Source: Gemmatimonadota bacterium
Lineage (GTDB): Bacteria; Gemmatimonadota; Gemmatimonadetes; Gemmatimonadales; Gemmatimonadaceae
Direction of reading: 5' to 3'
Length of the DNA stretch: 64,000 nt
Assembly (NCBI GenBank): GCA_947463135.1
Contig: CANHTA010000002.1
Span: 1-64,000, forward strand
This document shows positions 45,936 through 56,616 of the stretch, one piece after another (position 1 is the stretch's first letter; the number at the start of each line of letters is the position of its first letter). Under the pieces are notes generated by a model. It was not told the origin of the DNA. It did no database searches and saw nothing but the letters and a program-made list of their open reading frames with translations. A program made the translations under genes and the position numbers.

Positions 45936-47156
45936 TTAGCGGAAGAGGTGCGTTGCGGTTCCCAGCGTGACCACAAGCCGGATGACGCGATCCAAGCCAA
46001 TCTCACTGTCGGCGTCATCAAACCATTCGTCGGCCGTGTGGGCCGCACCGCCGGAGCCACCAGCGCCAATGGCGATCGCCGGAATGCCGCGAGCAAGTGG
46101 CACGTTGGCATCGGTGGATGCCGATGCCGACTGTGGGGTGCGTCCCACGGCGCGCGTGGCCGAAGCGGCGGCGAGCACGAGCGGATGCTGATGGTCGATC
46201 ATGCCGGCGGGCCGGTCGCCGAGGGTGGTGATGTGCGCGTGGAGCGCGTGCGTAGGATCGCGTGCCGACTCGTCTTGTGCCGCGTGCTGCACCAAACGTT
46301 CCAGGTCGTGGCGCATGCTCCGCACGTATTCGGAATCACGAGCACGCAGATCGACATCGATCCAGGCGTGCATGGGGACGCCTGTGAGGTATTCCCCTCC
46401 GTGCATGCGGGTGGCGGCTATCACGCCGTCGGGACGTGACGCGTCCGCGAGACGGGCAATGGCGGCAATGCAGGCGCCCGCGGCATGCACGGGGTTTGGC
46501 GTGGTGCTCTGCGCCCAGCTGTGTCCGCCCACGCCGGTGAAGGTGATACGGCACCGGTGTGAGCCAACCGCATGGTGCACAATGGTGCTGTCGCCGGGGC
46601 CATCGATGACCACCGCCGCCACCGGCGGCATGCCGCGCGCGGCGGCATCGTCAAACCATTGCGTGGCGCCGCGGAGATTCCCCTCGCCTTCTTCGCCCAC
46701 GGTGAGCACCAGATCAACCGGGCGTTGAAGGCGGGCGCGTACCTCAGGCTGGTGCAGTACGCGAGCCAATACCGTCATGGCCGCCAGTCCGCGCCCGTTG
46801 TCGCCAATGCCGGGGCAGTACACGCGGGTGCCCTCGCGGCGCACCACCAGCGGCTGCGCGGCGTTGAAGACGGTGTCCAGATGAGCCAGGCACACCACCG
46901 GGGGCCGTGTCGCCGCGGTTGCCGCCGGCGAGGCGGGCGTGATGCGCGTGAGGACATTGCCCGCCACGTCCCGCGTGACCCGTTGCCCGCCCTGCTGCCA
47001 AAGCTGTTGCAGCAGCGCGCCCCGGTTAGCTTCGTTCCCGGTTGGGGCCGCAGTCTTGGTAATCCGCAGCTGCTGCTCCAGCACCCAGGCGCGGCGATCA
47101 CGCCATGCCGCCAGCTGTGGCCTTAGCCAGTGTTCTCCGGAGTGCGTTGTGGTCAT
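45936..47156 (-). CDS. M20-family metallopeptidase
   Basis: VCLAHLDTVF, GIGDNGRGLAAMTVLARVL, GEEGEGNLRGA, ASTDANVPLARGIPAIAIG. Confidence 0.9.
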   Translation of the reverse strand: MTTTHSGEHWLRPQLAAWRDRRAWVLEQQLRITKTAAPTGNEANRGALLQQLWQQGGQRVTRDVAGNVLTRITPASPAATAATRPPVVCLAHLDTVFNAAQPLVVRREGTRVYCPGIGDNGRGLAAMTVLARVLHQPEVRARLQRPVDLVLTVGEEGEGNLRGATQWFDDAAARGMPPVAAVVIDGPGDSTIVHHAVGSHRCRITFTGVGGHSWAQSTTPNPVHAAGACIAAIARLADASRPDGVIAATRMHGGEYLTGVPMHAWIDVDLRARDSEYVRSMRHDLERLVQHAAQDESARDPTHALHAHITTLGDRPAGMIDHQHPLVLAAASATRAVGRTPQSASASTDANVPLARGIPAIAIGAGGSGGAAHTADEWFDDADSEIGLDRVIRLVVTLGTATHLFR

Positions 47157-47159
47157 CGT

Positions 47160-48392
47160 ATGAGCACCCCTTCACCCCACGCCACCGCGGCGGGCCGCTG
47201 GCGCCCCTCGCGGAACGTCTGGGCTATCGCCGCGGTGAGCTTTCTCACCGACGCGTCCAGTGAAATCATTGCGCCGCTTCTGCCGCTGTTTCTGGTGGGG
47301 AGCTTGGGCGCATCGGTGAGCATGGTGGGTGTCATCGAGGGGGGCGCCGAAGCGGTCGCTGCGGTGCTGAAGCTGGCCAGTGGATGGTGGTCCGATCGGG
47401 TGTCGCGCCGCAAGCCACTCATTGTGGCGGGGTATGCCCTGGCGTCGCTGGTGCGCCCGTTCGTGGCGGTGGCCCAGAGCGCGTCGCAGGTGCTCGCCAT
47501 CCGGCTGGTGGACCGCGTGGGGAAGGGGCTGCGCGGTGCCCCCCGTGACGCCCTGCTGGCCGACTCCACACCGGTGGCCTTCCGCGGACGGGCCTTCGGC
47601 TTGCACCGCGCGGCCGACCACGCCGGCGCGGTGGTCGGTCCACTCATTGCGCTGGTCTGTTTGCAGGGGCTTGGCATGCCCGTCCGCGAGGTGTTTTGGG
47701 TGGCCGTACTTCCGGGGGCGCTGGCCGTGCTGGTCGCGATCGTCTTTATCCGTGAAGCACCGCGGTCGCCGGGGCGCCCCACCCCCATCGAAACCTCTGC
47801 TGCGCCCCCGCTTGAAGCGGGCATCGCGGTGGGCGCCGCCTTGCCGCGCTCATTTTGGCGCGCGCTCTTCCCCATGGTGCTCTTCACTTTGGGCAACTCC
47901 ACCGACGCGTTCCTGCTGCTGCGGGCCTCGCAGCTTGGGGTGGCCACGGCCCTGATCCCGTTGGTCTGGGTGGTGCTGCATGTGGTGAAGAGTGTCTCCA
48001 GCACACCGGCAGGGGCATTGTCCGATCGCGTGGGGCGTCGGCCATTGATTGTGGCGGGCTGGGGGCTCTACGCGGCCGTCTACGCGGGTTTCGCGCTGGC
48101 CACCGAGCCGTGGCATGCGTGGGCCCTGTTTGCGGTGTACGGGGCCGTCTTCGGCCTCACGGAAGGCACGGAAAGGGCGCTGGTGGCCGATCTGGTGCCC
48201 GCTCAACGCCGTGGCACGGCCTTCGGCTGGTATCAGGGCACCGTCGGGGTGGCGGCGCTGCCCGCCAGCATCGGCTTCGGCATGGTCTGGGATCACTACG
48301 GCGCCCCGGCGGCCTTCGGCATGGGGGCCACGATTGCCGTAATCGCGGCGCTCCTCATGCTGCTCATGGCCCGGGTGCCACCCACGAGGTAG
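47160..48392 (+). CDS. MFS transporter
   Basis: About 12 TM segments; FLTDASSEIIAPLLPLFLVGSLGAS, DRVGKGLRGAPRDALLAD. Confidence 0.9.
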   Translation: MSTPSPHATAAGRWRPSRNVWAIAAVSFLTDASSEIIAPLLPLFLVGSLGASVSMVGVIEGGAEAVAAVLKLASGWWSDRVSRRKPLIVAGYALASLVRPFVAVAQSASQVLAIRLVDRVGKGLRGAPRDALLADSTPVAFRGRAFGLHRAADHAGAVVGPLIALVCLQGLGMPVREVFWVAVLPGALAVLVAIVFIREAPRSPGRPTPIETSAAPPLEAGIAVGAALPRSFWRALFPMVLFTLGNSTDAFLLLRASQLGVATALIPLVWVVLHVVKSVSSTPAGALSDRVGRRPLIVAGWGLYAAVYAGFALATEPWHAWALFAVYGAVFGLTEGTERALVADLVPAQRRGTAFGWYQGTVGVAALPASIGFGMVWDHYGAPAAFGMGATIAVIAALLMLLMARVPPTR

Positions 48393-48395
48393 ACG

Positions 48396-48605
48396 TCAGC
48401 AGCAGCGCGAGCCGGGTTGGGTGTAGCGATCAACCAACCGCTGTTTTTCGAAGGCCCGGGCATCGAGTGGGGTGCAGCCGGGATGCTTGCGCTGCATATG
48501 CGCCAGATAGGTCTCGTAATCCGGCGCACCGATAATCCGGTGGATGGTCGCAATCCATCGACGCATCCTGACGTGCCACGGAGTGGCCGGTACGGTGTGT
48601 GGCAT
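48396..48605 (-). CDS. YbdD/YjiX (DUF466) family small protein
   Basis: IIGAPDYETYLAHMQRKHPGCTPLDARAFEKQRLVDRY; directly downstream of cstA. Confidence 0.9.
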   Translation of the reverse strand: MPHTVPATPWHVRMRRWIATIHRIIGAPDYETYLAHMQRKHPGCTPLDARAFEKQRLVDRYTQPGSRCC

Positions 48606-48705
48606 GAAGAAACCTTAGGGCAGATGACGGCCACGCGCGAGTGGCCGTCCGGGCTTCGGTGCCCGCACCACGGTGAACCGGGTGCGGACACCGACGCGCG
48701 AGGGG

Positions 48706-50796
48706 TTAGGCGTCCACCAGCTGGGTGCGCACGTACGGCGTCTCGCTGGACACGGGCGCGGTGGTGCCGTTGATCACCTTCAACCACTCCGCGATGGATG
48801 CCGTCAGAATCACCACCACCGACACCAGGAAGAACCCGGCAACCGCCGCATCGAGACGGTCATTGAAAATCATCCTTTGCGCGGCGGCCAGCGACTTGAT
48901 GTTGGCCGGCAGCGTGCCTGCGGCAATCTGCCCCTCAATCAGGCGCGCGTGCGACAGAAACCCCAGCTTCGGATCGCTGGAGAAGATCTTGAGCAGGCCG
49001 GCCGTTGACGTCACGATAACCAGCCACACGAGCGGGATGATGGTGACAAAGGCGTACTTGGCCTTCCCCATCTTCACGATCACCGTGGTCCCAACGCACA
49101 ACGCCACGGTGGCCAACAGCTGATTGGAAATCCCGAACAGCGGCCAGAGGGAGTTGATCCCGCCCAGCGGATCCGTGACCCCTTGGTACAGGAAGTATCC
49201 CCACATCGACACGAACAGGGCGGAGCACACCACCACCGCCGGATACCAGGAGACACGGCCGAGCGGCTTGTACACCTGACCGAGCAGATCCTGCAGCATG
49301 AAACGGCCCACGCGGGTGCCGGCATCAAGGGTGGTCAGAATGAAGAGCGCTTCGAACATGATGGCGAAGTGGTACCACAGCGACATCGCACTCTCGCCAC
49401 CCAGCGCGCGCGAGAACAGATGCGCCATGCCCACGGCGAGGCTGGGGGCGCCACCGGTACGTGACAGCAGGGAGTTCTCACCCACCTGACGCGCCAACTG
49501 TTCGAGATCCGCCGCCGAAATGGTTTTGAACAGCGCCCATCCGTTAATCGTGTCGGCCGCACTCATGGCCGTGGTACCGATCACGGCCACCGGTGAATTG
49601 ATGGCGAAGTAGATGCCCGGCGTGAGCACACAGGCGGCAATCAACGCCATCGTGGCCACCAACGACTCGGTGAGCATCGAGCCATAGCCGATCAACCGCG
49701 CATCAGGTTCACGACGCAGCAGCTTGGGCGTGGTACCCGACGAAATCAGGGCGTGGAACCCGGAAATCGCGCCGCAGGCAATGGTGACAAAGACGAACGG
49801 AAACAGTTTGCCCGAGAACACCGGTCCGGTGCCGTCGATGAACTTGGTCACCGGCGGCATCTCCATGTCGGGGAGGACCACCAGAATCCCCACGCCAAGG
49901 GCGAGCACGACGCCGATTTTTACGAAGGCGGACAGGTAGTCCCGCGGCGCCAGCAGCATCCACACGGGGAGCACCGAGGCAAAAAACCCGTACACCATGA
50001 TGGACAGCGAGAGCGTCTCCCCGCTGAGGGTGAACACCGGCGCCCAGGTGGCCGACTCGGATACCCACTTCCCGGCATACAGGGAGAGGAAGAGCAGAAT
50101 CAGGCCGCCCGCCGTGGCTTCCAGCACACGCCCCGGACGGATCCAGCGCAGGTAGCCGCCCATCAACATGGCAATCGGGATCGACAGGCCGATGGTGACC
50201 GTTCCCCACGGGCTGTCCCGCAGGGCATTCACCACCACCAGTGCCAGCACCGAGATCAGGATGATCATGATCCCCAGAATGGACACGAGTGCCGTGGCAC
50301 CGGCCACTGTGCCGATCTCTTCCTTGGCCATCTGTCCCAGCGACTTGCCATCGCGGCGCACGGAGGCGCACAGAATGACGAAATCCTGGACCGCGCCGCC
50401 GAGCACGACGCCCACCAGGATCCAGAGGGCCCCGGGCAGAAAGCCAAACTGGGCGGCCAGGGTGGGGCCAACCAGCGGGCCCGGGCCGGCAATGGCGGCG
50501 AAATGGTGCCCGAACACAATCCACTTGTTCGTCGGCACGTAGTCACGTCCGTCATCGAGGCGCTCGGCCGGTGTGGACCGGGTGGCATCGAGGCCGAAGA
50601 TGTCCGCGGCGATGAACCGGCTGTAGAAGCGGTAGGCGATGAGGTAGGTACAGACCGCCGCGGTCAGCAACCACGCAGCGCTGATCGTTTCACCCTTGTT
50701 CAGGGCAACGGTGGCGAGAGCACCGGCGCCGAGGACGGCGATGGCGATCCACGGGGCCTGCTTGAGCAGGCCGGAGGAAGGGGAGGCAGAGGACAT
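48706..50796 (-). CDS. cstA: Carbon starvation protein CstA family transporter
   Basis: [66 protein letters not shown]. Confidence 0.94.
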   Translation of the reverse strand: MSSASPSSGLLKQAPWIAIAVLGAGALATVALNKGETISAAWLLTAAVCTYLIAYRFYSRFIAADIFGLDATRSTPAERLDDGRDYVPTNKWIVFGHHFAAIAGPGPLVGPTLAAQFGFLPGALWILVGVVLGGAVQDFVILCASVRRDGKSLGQMAKEEIGTVAGATALVSILGIMIILISVLALVVVNALRDSPWGTVTIGLSIPIAMLMGGYLRWIRPGRVLEATAGGLILLFLSLYAGKWVSESATWAPVFTLSGETLSLSIMVYGFFASVLPVWMLLAPRDYLSAFVKIGVVLALGVGILVVLPDMEMPPVTKFIDGTGPVFSGKLFPFVFVTIACGAISGFHALISSGTTPKLLRREPDARLIGYGSMLTESLVATMALIAACVLTPGIYFAINSPVAVIGTTAMSAADTINGWALFKTISAADLEQLARQVGENSLLSRTGGAPSLAVGMAHLFSRALGGESAMSLWYHFAIMFEALFILTTLDAGTRVGRFMLQDLLGQVYKPLGRVSWYPAVVVCSALFVSMWGYFLYQGVTDPLGGINSLWPLFGISNQLLATVALCVGTTVIVKMGKAKYAFVTIIPLVWLVIVTSTAGLLKIFSSDPKLGFLSHARLIEGQIAAGTLPANIKSLAAAQRMIFNDRLDAAVAGFFLVSVVVILTASIAEWLKVINGTTAPVSSETPYVRTQLVDA

Positions 50797-50959
50797 GGCA
50801 TACGGTGTACGCTCTGGTACCCGCTGCTGTCAATGCGAACGGCGGCAAAAGTCGAAAAAAAGGGACAGACCGTGCCGGTTCTTGGATGTACCGTCGATTC
50901 CGCCGCCGCATTCCCGCCGGTGACTTCACCTCCCACGGCCGGAGGGTGATCTTGTAGGT

Positions 50960-51973
50960 ATGGCTATTCCTGTCACGCTCATTCCCGGCGACGGTATCGG
51001 ACCGTCAATCGCCGATGCCACCGTCCGCATTCTTGCCGCCGCCGGGGCCGACGTGGCGTGGGACCGTCAGGTGGCCGGCATGGCCGGCGTGGCGCGCTGG
51101 AACGATCCGATCCCCGAGGCCACCCTCGACTCCATCAAGCGCACGCGCGTGGCCCTGAAGGGCCCGCTGGAGACGCCGGTGGGCGACGGCTTTCGCTCTA
51201 TCAATGTGGCCCTCCGGAAAACCTTCGATCTCTACGCGAACGTGCGCCCCGCGCGCACCATCGTGCCCGGGCGCTTTGACAACGTGGACATCGTGTTGGT
51301 GCGTGAGAACACCGAAGGGCTGTATATCGGCGTGGAGCACTATGTCCGGATTGGCGATGACCCCAGGGCAGCCGCGGAATCGGTGGCGATCATTACGCGA
51401 CATGGGTCGGAGCGGATTGTGCGCTACGCCTTCGAGTATGCCATTGCGCATAACCGCAAGAAGGTGACCCTGGTGCACAAGGCCAATATCCTCAAGTTCT
51501 CCCAAGGGTTGTTCCTCGATGTGGGGCGGATGGTAGCCCGGGAGTACGAAGGACGGGTGCAGTTTGAGGAGCGCATCATCGATGCCATGGCCATGCACCT
51601 GGTGATGCGCCCCGAGCAATTCGATGTGGTCGTCACCACCAACCTCTTCGGCGACATTTTGTCCGACGAGATTTCGGGGTTGGTGGGCGGACTCGGTCTC
51701 GCGCCCGGGGCCAACTTCGGAACCAATGCCGCCATTTTCGAGGCGGTGCACGGAACGGCACCCGACATCGCCGGCAAAAACATTGCGAATCCGGGAGCGC
51801 TGGTGCTGGCCGCGTGCATGATGCTGGATCACATCGGCGACCGGGGGCGTGCGGAGCACATCCGCCGCGCCTTTGAAGGCACCATACGGGACGGGGCGGT
51901 GCTCACGCGCGACCTTGGGGGGTCGTCGTCCACGGATGAGTTCACCGACGCGGTGATCGCGCGCCTTGGCTAA
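50960..51973 (+). CDS. Isocitrate/isopropylmalate dehydrogenase family, probably NAD-dependent isocitrate dehydrogenase
   Basis: VTLIPGDGIGPSIADATVRIL, VRENTEGLYIGVEH, NLFGDILSDEISGLVGGLGLAPGAN, HGTAPDIAGKNIANP (Asp-Ile as in NAD-type enzymes). Confidence 0.9.
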   Translation: MAIPVTLIPGDGIGPSIADATVRILAAAGADVAWDRQVAGMAGVARWNDPIPEATLDSIKRTRVALKGPLETPVGDGFRSINVALRKTFDLYANVRPARTIVPGRFDNVDIVLVRENTEGLYIGVEHYVRIGDDPRAAAESVAIITRHGSERIVRYAFEYAIAHNRKKVTLVHKANILKFSQGLFLDVGRMVAREYEGRVQFEERIIDAMAMHLVMRPEQFDVVVTTNLFGDILSDEISGLVGGLGLAPGANFGTNAAIFEAVHGTAPDIAGKNIANPGALVLAACMMLDHIGDRGRAEHIRRAFEGTIRDGAVLTRDLGGSSSTDEFTDAVIARLG

Positions 51974-52841
51974 GCAGGTGGTGGGCAGGGAGGGCATGGC
52001 ACCCGCGTCGGTGCGCGTGCTGCACGTGTCCGATATCCACTGCGGGCATCCGTTTGTGGAGGCCCACGTGAACGCGGCGCTCGAGGTGGCGGCGGCTTCG
52101 TCGTTTGCCGCCATCGTGATTTCGGGGGACTTCTCGCAGCGCGCCCGCGTGCCGGAGTTTGCGCGCGCCCGCGAGATTCTCGCCCGGTTCCGTGCCTATG
52201 CGCCAACCATCGAGGTGCCCGGGAATCACGATACCGCCTGGTGGAACGCCCCGTTCGGGTTAGGGAACACCACTCGGCTTCACGAGCGGTACCAGCAGTA
52301 CATCAACCCACAGCTCGAACCGGTGCTGCGGGTTCCCGGGGTATCGCTGGTGGGACTCAATTCCGCGGCGGGGATGCTGTCGCAGGCCGTCACGTGGTAT
52401 CCGCGCGATTGGCGGGTGAAAGGTGGGCTCACCGCCGCGCAGTTCGCGTGGGCAACCCGCGTGCTCGCGGAGAGCCCCGTGGATGATCTGCGGCTGTTGG
52501 TAGTGCACCATAACGTGGTGCGTGGCCGGTTATCGCGTCGCTGGGGACTCAAGCGCCCAACGGCCGCGCTCGATCGCATTGCCGCCATGGCCGTCGATGT
52601 GGTGTGCACGGGGCACGATCACGAAGAACGCACCGACGTGGTGGAGCGCCCAACGGGTCGATTCTTGGTCAGTGGCGCCAATACGCTCTCCAACCGCAGC
52701 CGCCGGAAGCGCCCGTCGGCGCTCAATGTCATCGAAGCCACACCCACGCAGATTACGGTGCGCGCGTGGGGGTACCACGATGGGGCCTTCGTGCCGGGAG
52801 CGATGATGACCACCCTTGAACGGCGCCAGACGCGCTCGTGA
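51966..52841 (+). CDS. Calcineurin-like metallophosphoesterase
   Basis: VLHVSDIHCGH, VISGDFSQRA, VPGNHDTAW, CTGHDHEE. Confidence 0.9.
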   Translation: MAKQVVGREGMAPASVRVLHVSDIHCGHPFVEAHVNAALEVAAASSFAAIVISGDFSQRARVPEFARAREILARFRAYAPTIEVPGNHDTAWWNAPFGLGNTTRLHERYQQYINPQLEPVLRVPGVSLVGLNSAAGMLSQAVTWYPRDWRVKGGLTAAQFAWATRVLAESPVDDLRLLVVHHNVVRGRLSRRWGLKRPTAALDRIAAMAVDVVCTGHDHEERTDVVERPTGRFLVSGANTLSNRSRRKRPSALNVIEATPTQITVRAWGYHDGAFVPGAMMTTLERRQTRS

Positions 52842-53527
52842 CGTCTCCCGATCCGCGACATCCGCATGGGGGGATTCCGCCGGTGGTGGCCGGCGTGCCA
52901 GTCGCTGACGCCCCCTACGCGCTGGTGCTGGTACATGGGCGCGGCGGCAGTGGCGAGGGCATGCTCCCGATTGCGCGGGCCGCCAAGGCCACTGAGGCCG
53001 CACTCGTGGCGCCGGTGGCCGTTGGGAACAGCTGGTATCCGCATCGCTTCCTCGACCCCCGTGAGGACAACGAACCGTGGCTCAGCAGCGCGCTGGCGTC
53101 GATTGCATCCGCCGTTGATCAACTCCGCGCGGCGGGGATGCCAAGCGAGCGCATCGTGTTGGTGGGGTTCTCCCAGGGCGCCTGCCTGCTCCTGGAATAC
53201 GCAACAACCGCTGCCGCGGCCTCGGTGCGCTTCGGCGGCGTGGCGGCGCTCGCCGGTGGGCTGATCGGGGATCCGCTGGTCGCTCGCCACGACCACGGCT
53301 CCCTCAAAGGGACACCGGTGCTCCTCGCCTGCGGTGACGCCGACGGGCATATCCCCGAGGCCATCGTGCGATCGTCGGCACGGATTCTCTCCACCCTTGG
53401 CGCGGCGGTTGATCTGCGAATCTATCCGGGGGTGGGGCACGACATTGTCGCCGACGAGGTGAAAGCGCTCCGGGAGATGCTGCACACATTGCGTGGACCC
53501 CTCGCGGCGTCGCATCTTCCCCCGTGA
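52838..53527 (+). CDS. Phospholipase/carboxylesterase (alpha/beta hydrolase)
   Basis: VLVHGRGGSGEGML, GFSQGACLLLEYA nucleophile elbow, GVGHDIVADEV. Confidence 0.88.
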   Translation: MTSPDPRHPHGGIPPVVAGVPVADAPYALVLVHGRGGSGEGMLPIARAAKATEAALVAPVAVGNSWYPHRFLDPREDNEPWLSSALASIASAVDQLRAAGMPSERIVLVGFSQGACLLLEYATTAAAASVRFGGVAALAGGLIGDPLVARHDHGSLKGTPVLLACGDADGHIPEAIVRSSARILSTLGAAVDLRIYPGVGHDIVADEVKALREMLHTLRGPLAASHLPP

Positions 53528-54384
53528 TGAGTCACCGGCACACGCAATTAGGGTTCGACTTCGCCGACGTGGCGCCTTCCGCGTCGGAGAGTACGCGGCC
53601 CCCTGTCTTTCCCCCCGTCGCCTTGGCGGCCGCGGTGCCCCAACGTGCGCCCGCGCTTCCCGTTGTCGCGGAGCCGGTGGGCGCGCCCACGCTCGACGAC
53701 GCTCGGCCCGCCCGTGGGCGGACCGCCGTGCGCGCGCGGACGGCCGTGCTGTTTTCGCGCCTCGAGGATCTGGGGTTGCGCGGTGTGGAGGCGTTGGTCC
53801 TCATGCGCACCCGGACCGTGATGGTGTCGCTCATTGGCCGCACGCTGCGCATTCACGAAGGGTACGCCGACGCGCCGGAGAGCGTGCTGCGGGCCATTGT
53901 GGCGTTTGCCACGGCGCGCACAAAAACGGAGCGCGTTACGGCGCGGGAGGCCATCCTGGCCTTCGACGTGGAGCGCGGCCCGGTGGTGCGTCGGCTGGAG
54001 CCGCCGCGCCCGGGTGACGTGGCCATGATTGCGCAGTTAATGGACGCCCATCGTGCGCTGAATGCCACGTGGTTTCAAAGCACCCTCTCGGTGATTCCGC
54101 TCCGGTTGTCCTCCCGTATGGCCACACGGCTTGGGCACTACGATCCCGGCTCGCGTCGTACGTCGGCGGAGATCGTGATGTCGCGCTCGCATATCACGAA
54201 GCACGGGTGGCGCGAGGCCATGCACACGCTGCTGCATGAGATGGTGCACCAGTGGCAGCACGAAACCGGTCAGCCGGTTGATCATGGCGTTGGCTTCCGG
54301 CAAAAGGCACGGGAGGTGGGCATCACCCCCGCCGCGCGCCGCGATGTCCGCCCCCTTGAGAAACGACGCCTCGGCACCCGCTAA
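53524..54384 (+). CDS. SprT-like zinc metalloprotease domain protein
   Basis: HTLLHEMVHQWQHETGQPVDHGVGFRQKARE. Confidence 0.85.
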   Translation: MMSHRHTQLGFDFADVAPSASESTRPPVFPPVALAAAVPQRAPALPVVAEPVGAPTLDDARPARGRTAVRARTAVLFSRLEDLGLRGVEALVLMRTRTVMVSLIGRTLRIHEGYADAPESVLRAIVAFATARTKTERVTAREAILAFDVERGPVVRRLEPPRPGDVAMIAQLMDAHRALNATWFQSTLSVIPLRLSSRMATRLGHYDPGSRRTSAEIVMSRSHITKHGWREAMHTLLHEMVHQWQHETGQPVDHGVGFRQKAREVGITPAARRDVRPLEKRRLGTR

Positions 54385-54501
54385 CGCGGGCCCCGTCGGG
54401 TCCGCCAGTGTGACGGTGGGGGCACGGAATCCGCTGGCGCGCGTTCGTTACTAGATTTCACGCAATACCTTCCCAAATCCTTCAGCTCAACGATCTCTCC
54501 A

Positions 54502-55740
54502 ATGGCGACTGATCTCCTCTCCGCGAGCGACATTCCCGCGCTGCCTTCGGTAGAGCTTAAGGCGCACGCCGCCGACCTGTTCAACATCGATGCCGCCCTC
54601 ACCGAAGAGGAGCGCGCCATTCGCGACACCATCCGCAAGTTCGTAGACGAACGCGTACTCCCCATTATCGGCGAGTGCTATGTGCAGGGTCGCTTCCCCG
54701 ACGAGCTCGTGGCCGAGATGGCGGAGCTGGGCGTGCTGGGCGCCAATCTGCCCGAGGAATACGGCTGTGCCGGCCTGTCCAGCGTCGCCTATGGCCTCAT
54801 CATGCAGGAGCTCGAGCGCGGTGATTCCGGCATTCGCTCCTTCGCGTCGGTGCAGGGGGCCTTGGTCATGTATCCCATCTTTGCCTTCGGCTCCGAAGCG
54901 CAGAAGCGTCACTACCTGCCCAAGCTCGCGAAAGCGGAAATGATCGGCTGCTTCGGCCTCACCGAAGCCGACTACGGGTCCAACCCGTCGGGGATGATTA
55001 CCCGTGCGCGGCAGCAGGCCGATGGCAGCTGGATCATCAATGGCGGCAAGATGTGGATCACCAACGGCTCGAAGGCGCAGGTGGCCATCATTTGGGCTAA
55101 AACCGGCGAGAGTCAGGACGACAGCAGCATCCGTGGGTTTGTGGTTGACACGTCGCTGCCGGGCTTTCACGCCAAGGATCAGCATGGCAAGCTCTCGCTG
55201 CGCGCCAGCCATACCTCCGAGCTGGTGCTCACCGATGTGCACGTCCCGGCCGATGCCCTCCTGCCGGAGTCGAAGGGGCTGAAGAGCCCGCTCATGTGCC
55301 TCACACAGGCGCGCTACGGCATTTCCTGGGGCGTCCTCGGCGCCGCGATGGCCTGCTTCGAGGAAGCGGTCTCGTACGCCAAAACGCGCGTCATGTTTGA
55401 CAAGCCCATCGGGGGCTTCCAGATCCAGCAGGTGCGTTTGGCGGACATGCTCACCGAGCTCACCAAGGCGCAGTTGGTGTCGCTGCACCTGGGGCGTCTG
55501 AAAGACGCGGGCAACTTCACCCCCACACAGGTGTCGTTGGCGAAGCGCAACAACGTGAGCATTGCCACCGATATCGCCCGCGAAGCGCGTCGGCTGTTGG
55601 GTGGCAACGGCATTCTCGCCGAGTACGGTGCCATGCGGCACATGGCCAATCTGGAAAGCGTGTACACGTATGAAGGCACCCACGACGTGCACTCGTTGAT
55701 TCTGGGGCAGGCGATCACGGGACTGAACGCGTTCAAATAG
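54502..55740 (+). CDS. Acyl-CoA dehydrogenase, glutaryl-CoA dehydrogenase-like
   Basis: GDSGIRSFASVQGALVMYPIFAFGSEAQKRHYLPKLA...GCFGLTEADYGSNPSGM, AYTYEGTHD-type C-terminus (VYTYEGTHDVHSLILG). Confidence 0.9.
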   Translation: MATDLLSASDIPALPSVELKAHAADLFNIDAALTEEERAIRDTIRKFVDERVLPIIGECYVQGRFPDELVAEMAELGVLGANLPEEYGCAGLSSVAYGLIMQELERGDSGIRSFASVQGALVMYPIFAFGSEAQKRHYLPKLAKAEMIGCFGLTEADYGSNPSGMITRARQQADGSWIINGGKMWITNGSKAQVAIIWAKTGESQDDSSIRGFVVDTSLPGFHAKDQHGKLSLRASHTSELVLTDVHVPADALLPESKGLKSPLMCLTQARYGISWGVLGAAMACFEEAVSYAKTRVMFDKPIGGFQIQQVRLADMLTELTKAQLVSLHLGRLKDAGNFTPTQVSLAKRNNVSIATDIAREARRLLGGNGILAEYGAMRHMANLESVYTYEGTHDVHSLILGQAITGLNAFK

Positions 55741-55859
55741 GGGCGAATGGCGTCGCCAAAAGATGACGCTTCCGTCGCATTGCCGGCGGGAGTGTCCGTC
55801 CCTAGCTTCCCCACGCACGTAGTCTTTTTTCTCTCAGCCTCTTTTACGGAGCGTCCGCG

Positions 55860-56615
55860 GTGAAGATCGCCGTGTGCATCAAGCGCGTCCCGGTGATGGA
55901 AGTGAAGTTTGCCATCACCGCCGACGGCTCCCGCGTAGATGAAGCGGGCCTCAAGTACGACATCAACGACTTTGACCTGTGGGCCATCGAAGCGGGCCTG
56001 CAGCTGAAGGAGAAGCACGGCAACGTCGGTGAGGTGGTTGTGATCTCGCTGGGCCCCGATGCCGCCTCGGAGCAGATCCGGAAGGCCCTGGCCATGGGTG
56101 CCGATCGTGGGGTGTTGCTGCAGGCGGAACGTTCGCCGGCCGACGGGCTCTCGGTGGCGCGCGCGCTGGCCGCTGAACTCAAAGACGGCGGCTATGATCT
56201 GGTGCTCTTCGGGCGCATCGCCATTGATTCCATGAATCAGATGACGGGGCCGATGGTAGCGGAGCTCCTCGATCTGCCGTGCGTGACCAACGTGTGTCGG
56301 CTTGAGATCACGGGCGCCACGGGACGGGCCGAGCGCGCGCTGGAAGGGGCCACCGAAGTGGTGGAGTTCCCGCTCCCCGCGCTGCTCACCATTGATGACG
56401 GGCTCAACAGGGAACGCTTGCCGTCGCTCAAGGGCATTATGGCCGCCAAGAAGAAGCCGCTCGACGTGAAGCCCGCCCAGCTCGGCGAGGCGCGCGTCAC
56501 CGTGCAGCGCATGGCGCTGCCCCCCGAGCGCGCGGCCGGACGTATCCTCGGCGATAATGCCGACGCGGTGCCCGAACTTGTGCGACTCCTCCAGACCGAA
56601 GCGAAGGTGCTCTGA
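55860..56615 (+). CDS. etfB: Electron transfer flavoprotein subunit beta
   Basis: MKIAVCIKRVPVMEVKFAITADGSRVDEAG...NDFDLWAIEAGLQLKE. Confidence 0.95.
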   Translation: MKIAVCIKRVPVMEVKFAITADGSRVDEAGLKYDINDFDLWAIEAGLQLKEKHGNVGEVVVISLGPDAASEQIRKALAMGADRGVLLQAERSPADGLSVARALAAELKDGGYDLVLFGRIAIDSMNQMTGPMVAELLDLPCVTNVCRLEITGATGRAERALEGATEVVEFPLPALLTIDDGLNRERLPSLKGIMAAKKKPLDVKPAQLGEARVTVQRMALPPERAAGRILGDNADAVPELVRLLQTEAKVL

Positions 56616-56616
56616 G

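Noticed and set aside
49753-50949. 398-aa plus-strand ORF
   Set aside because: Antisense to cstA; low-complexity translation.
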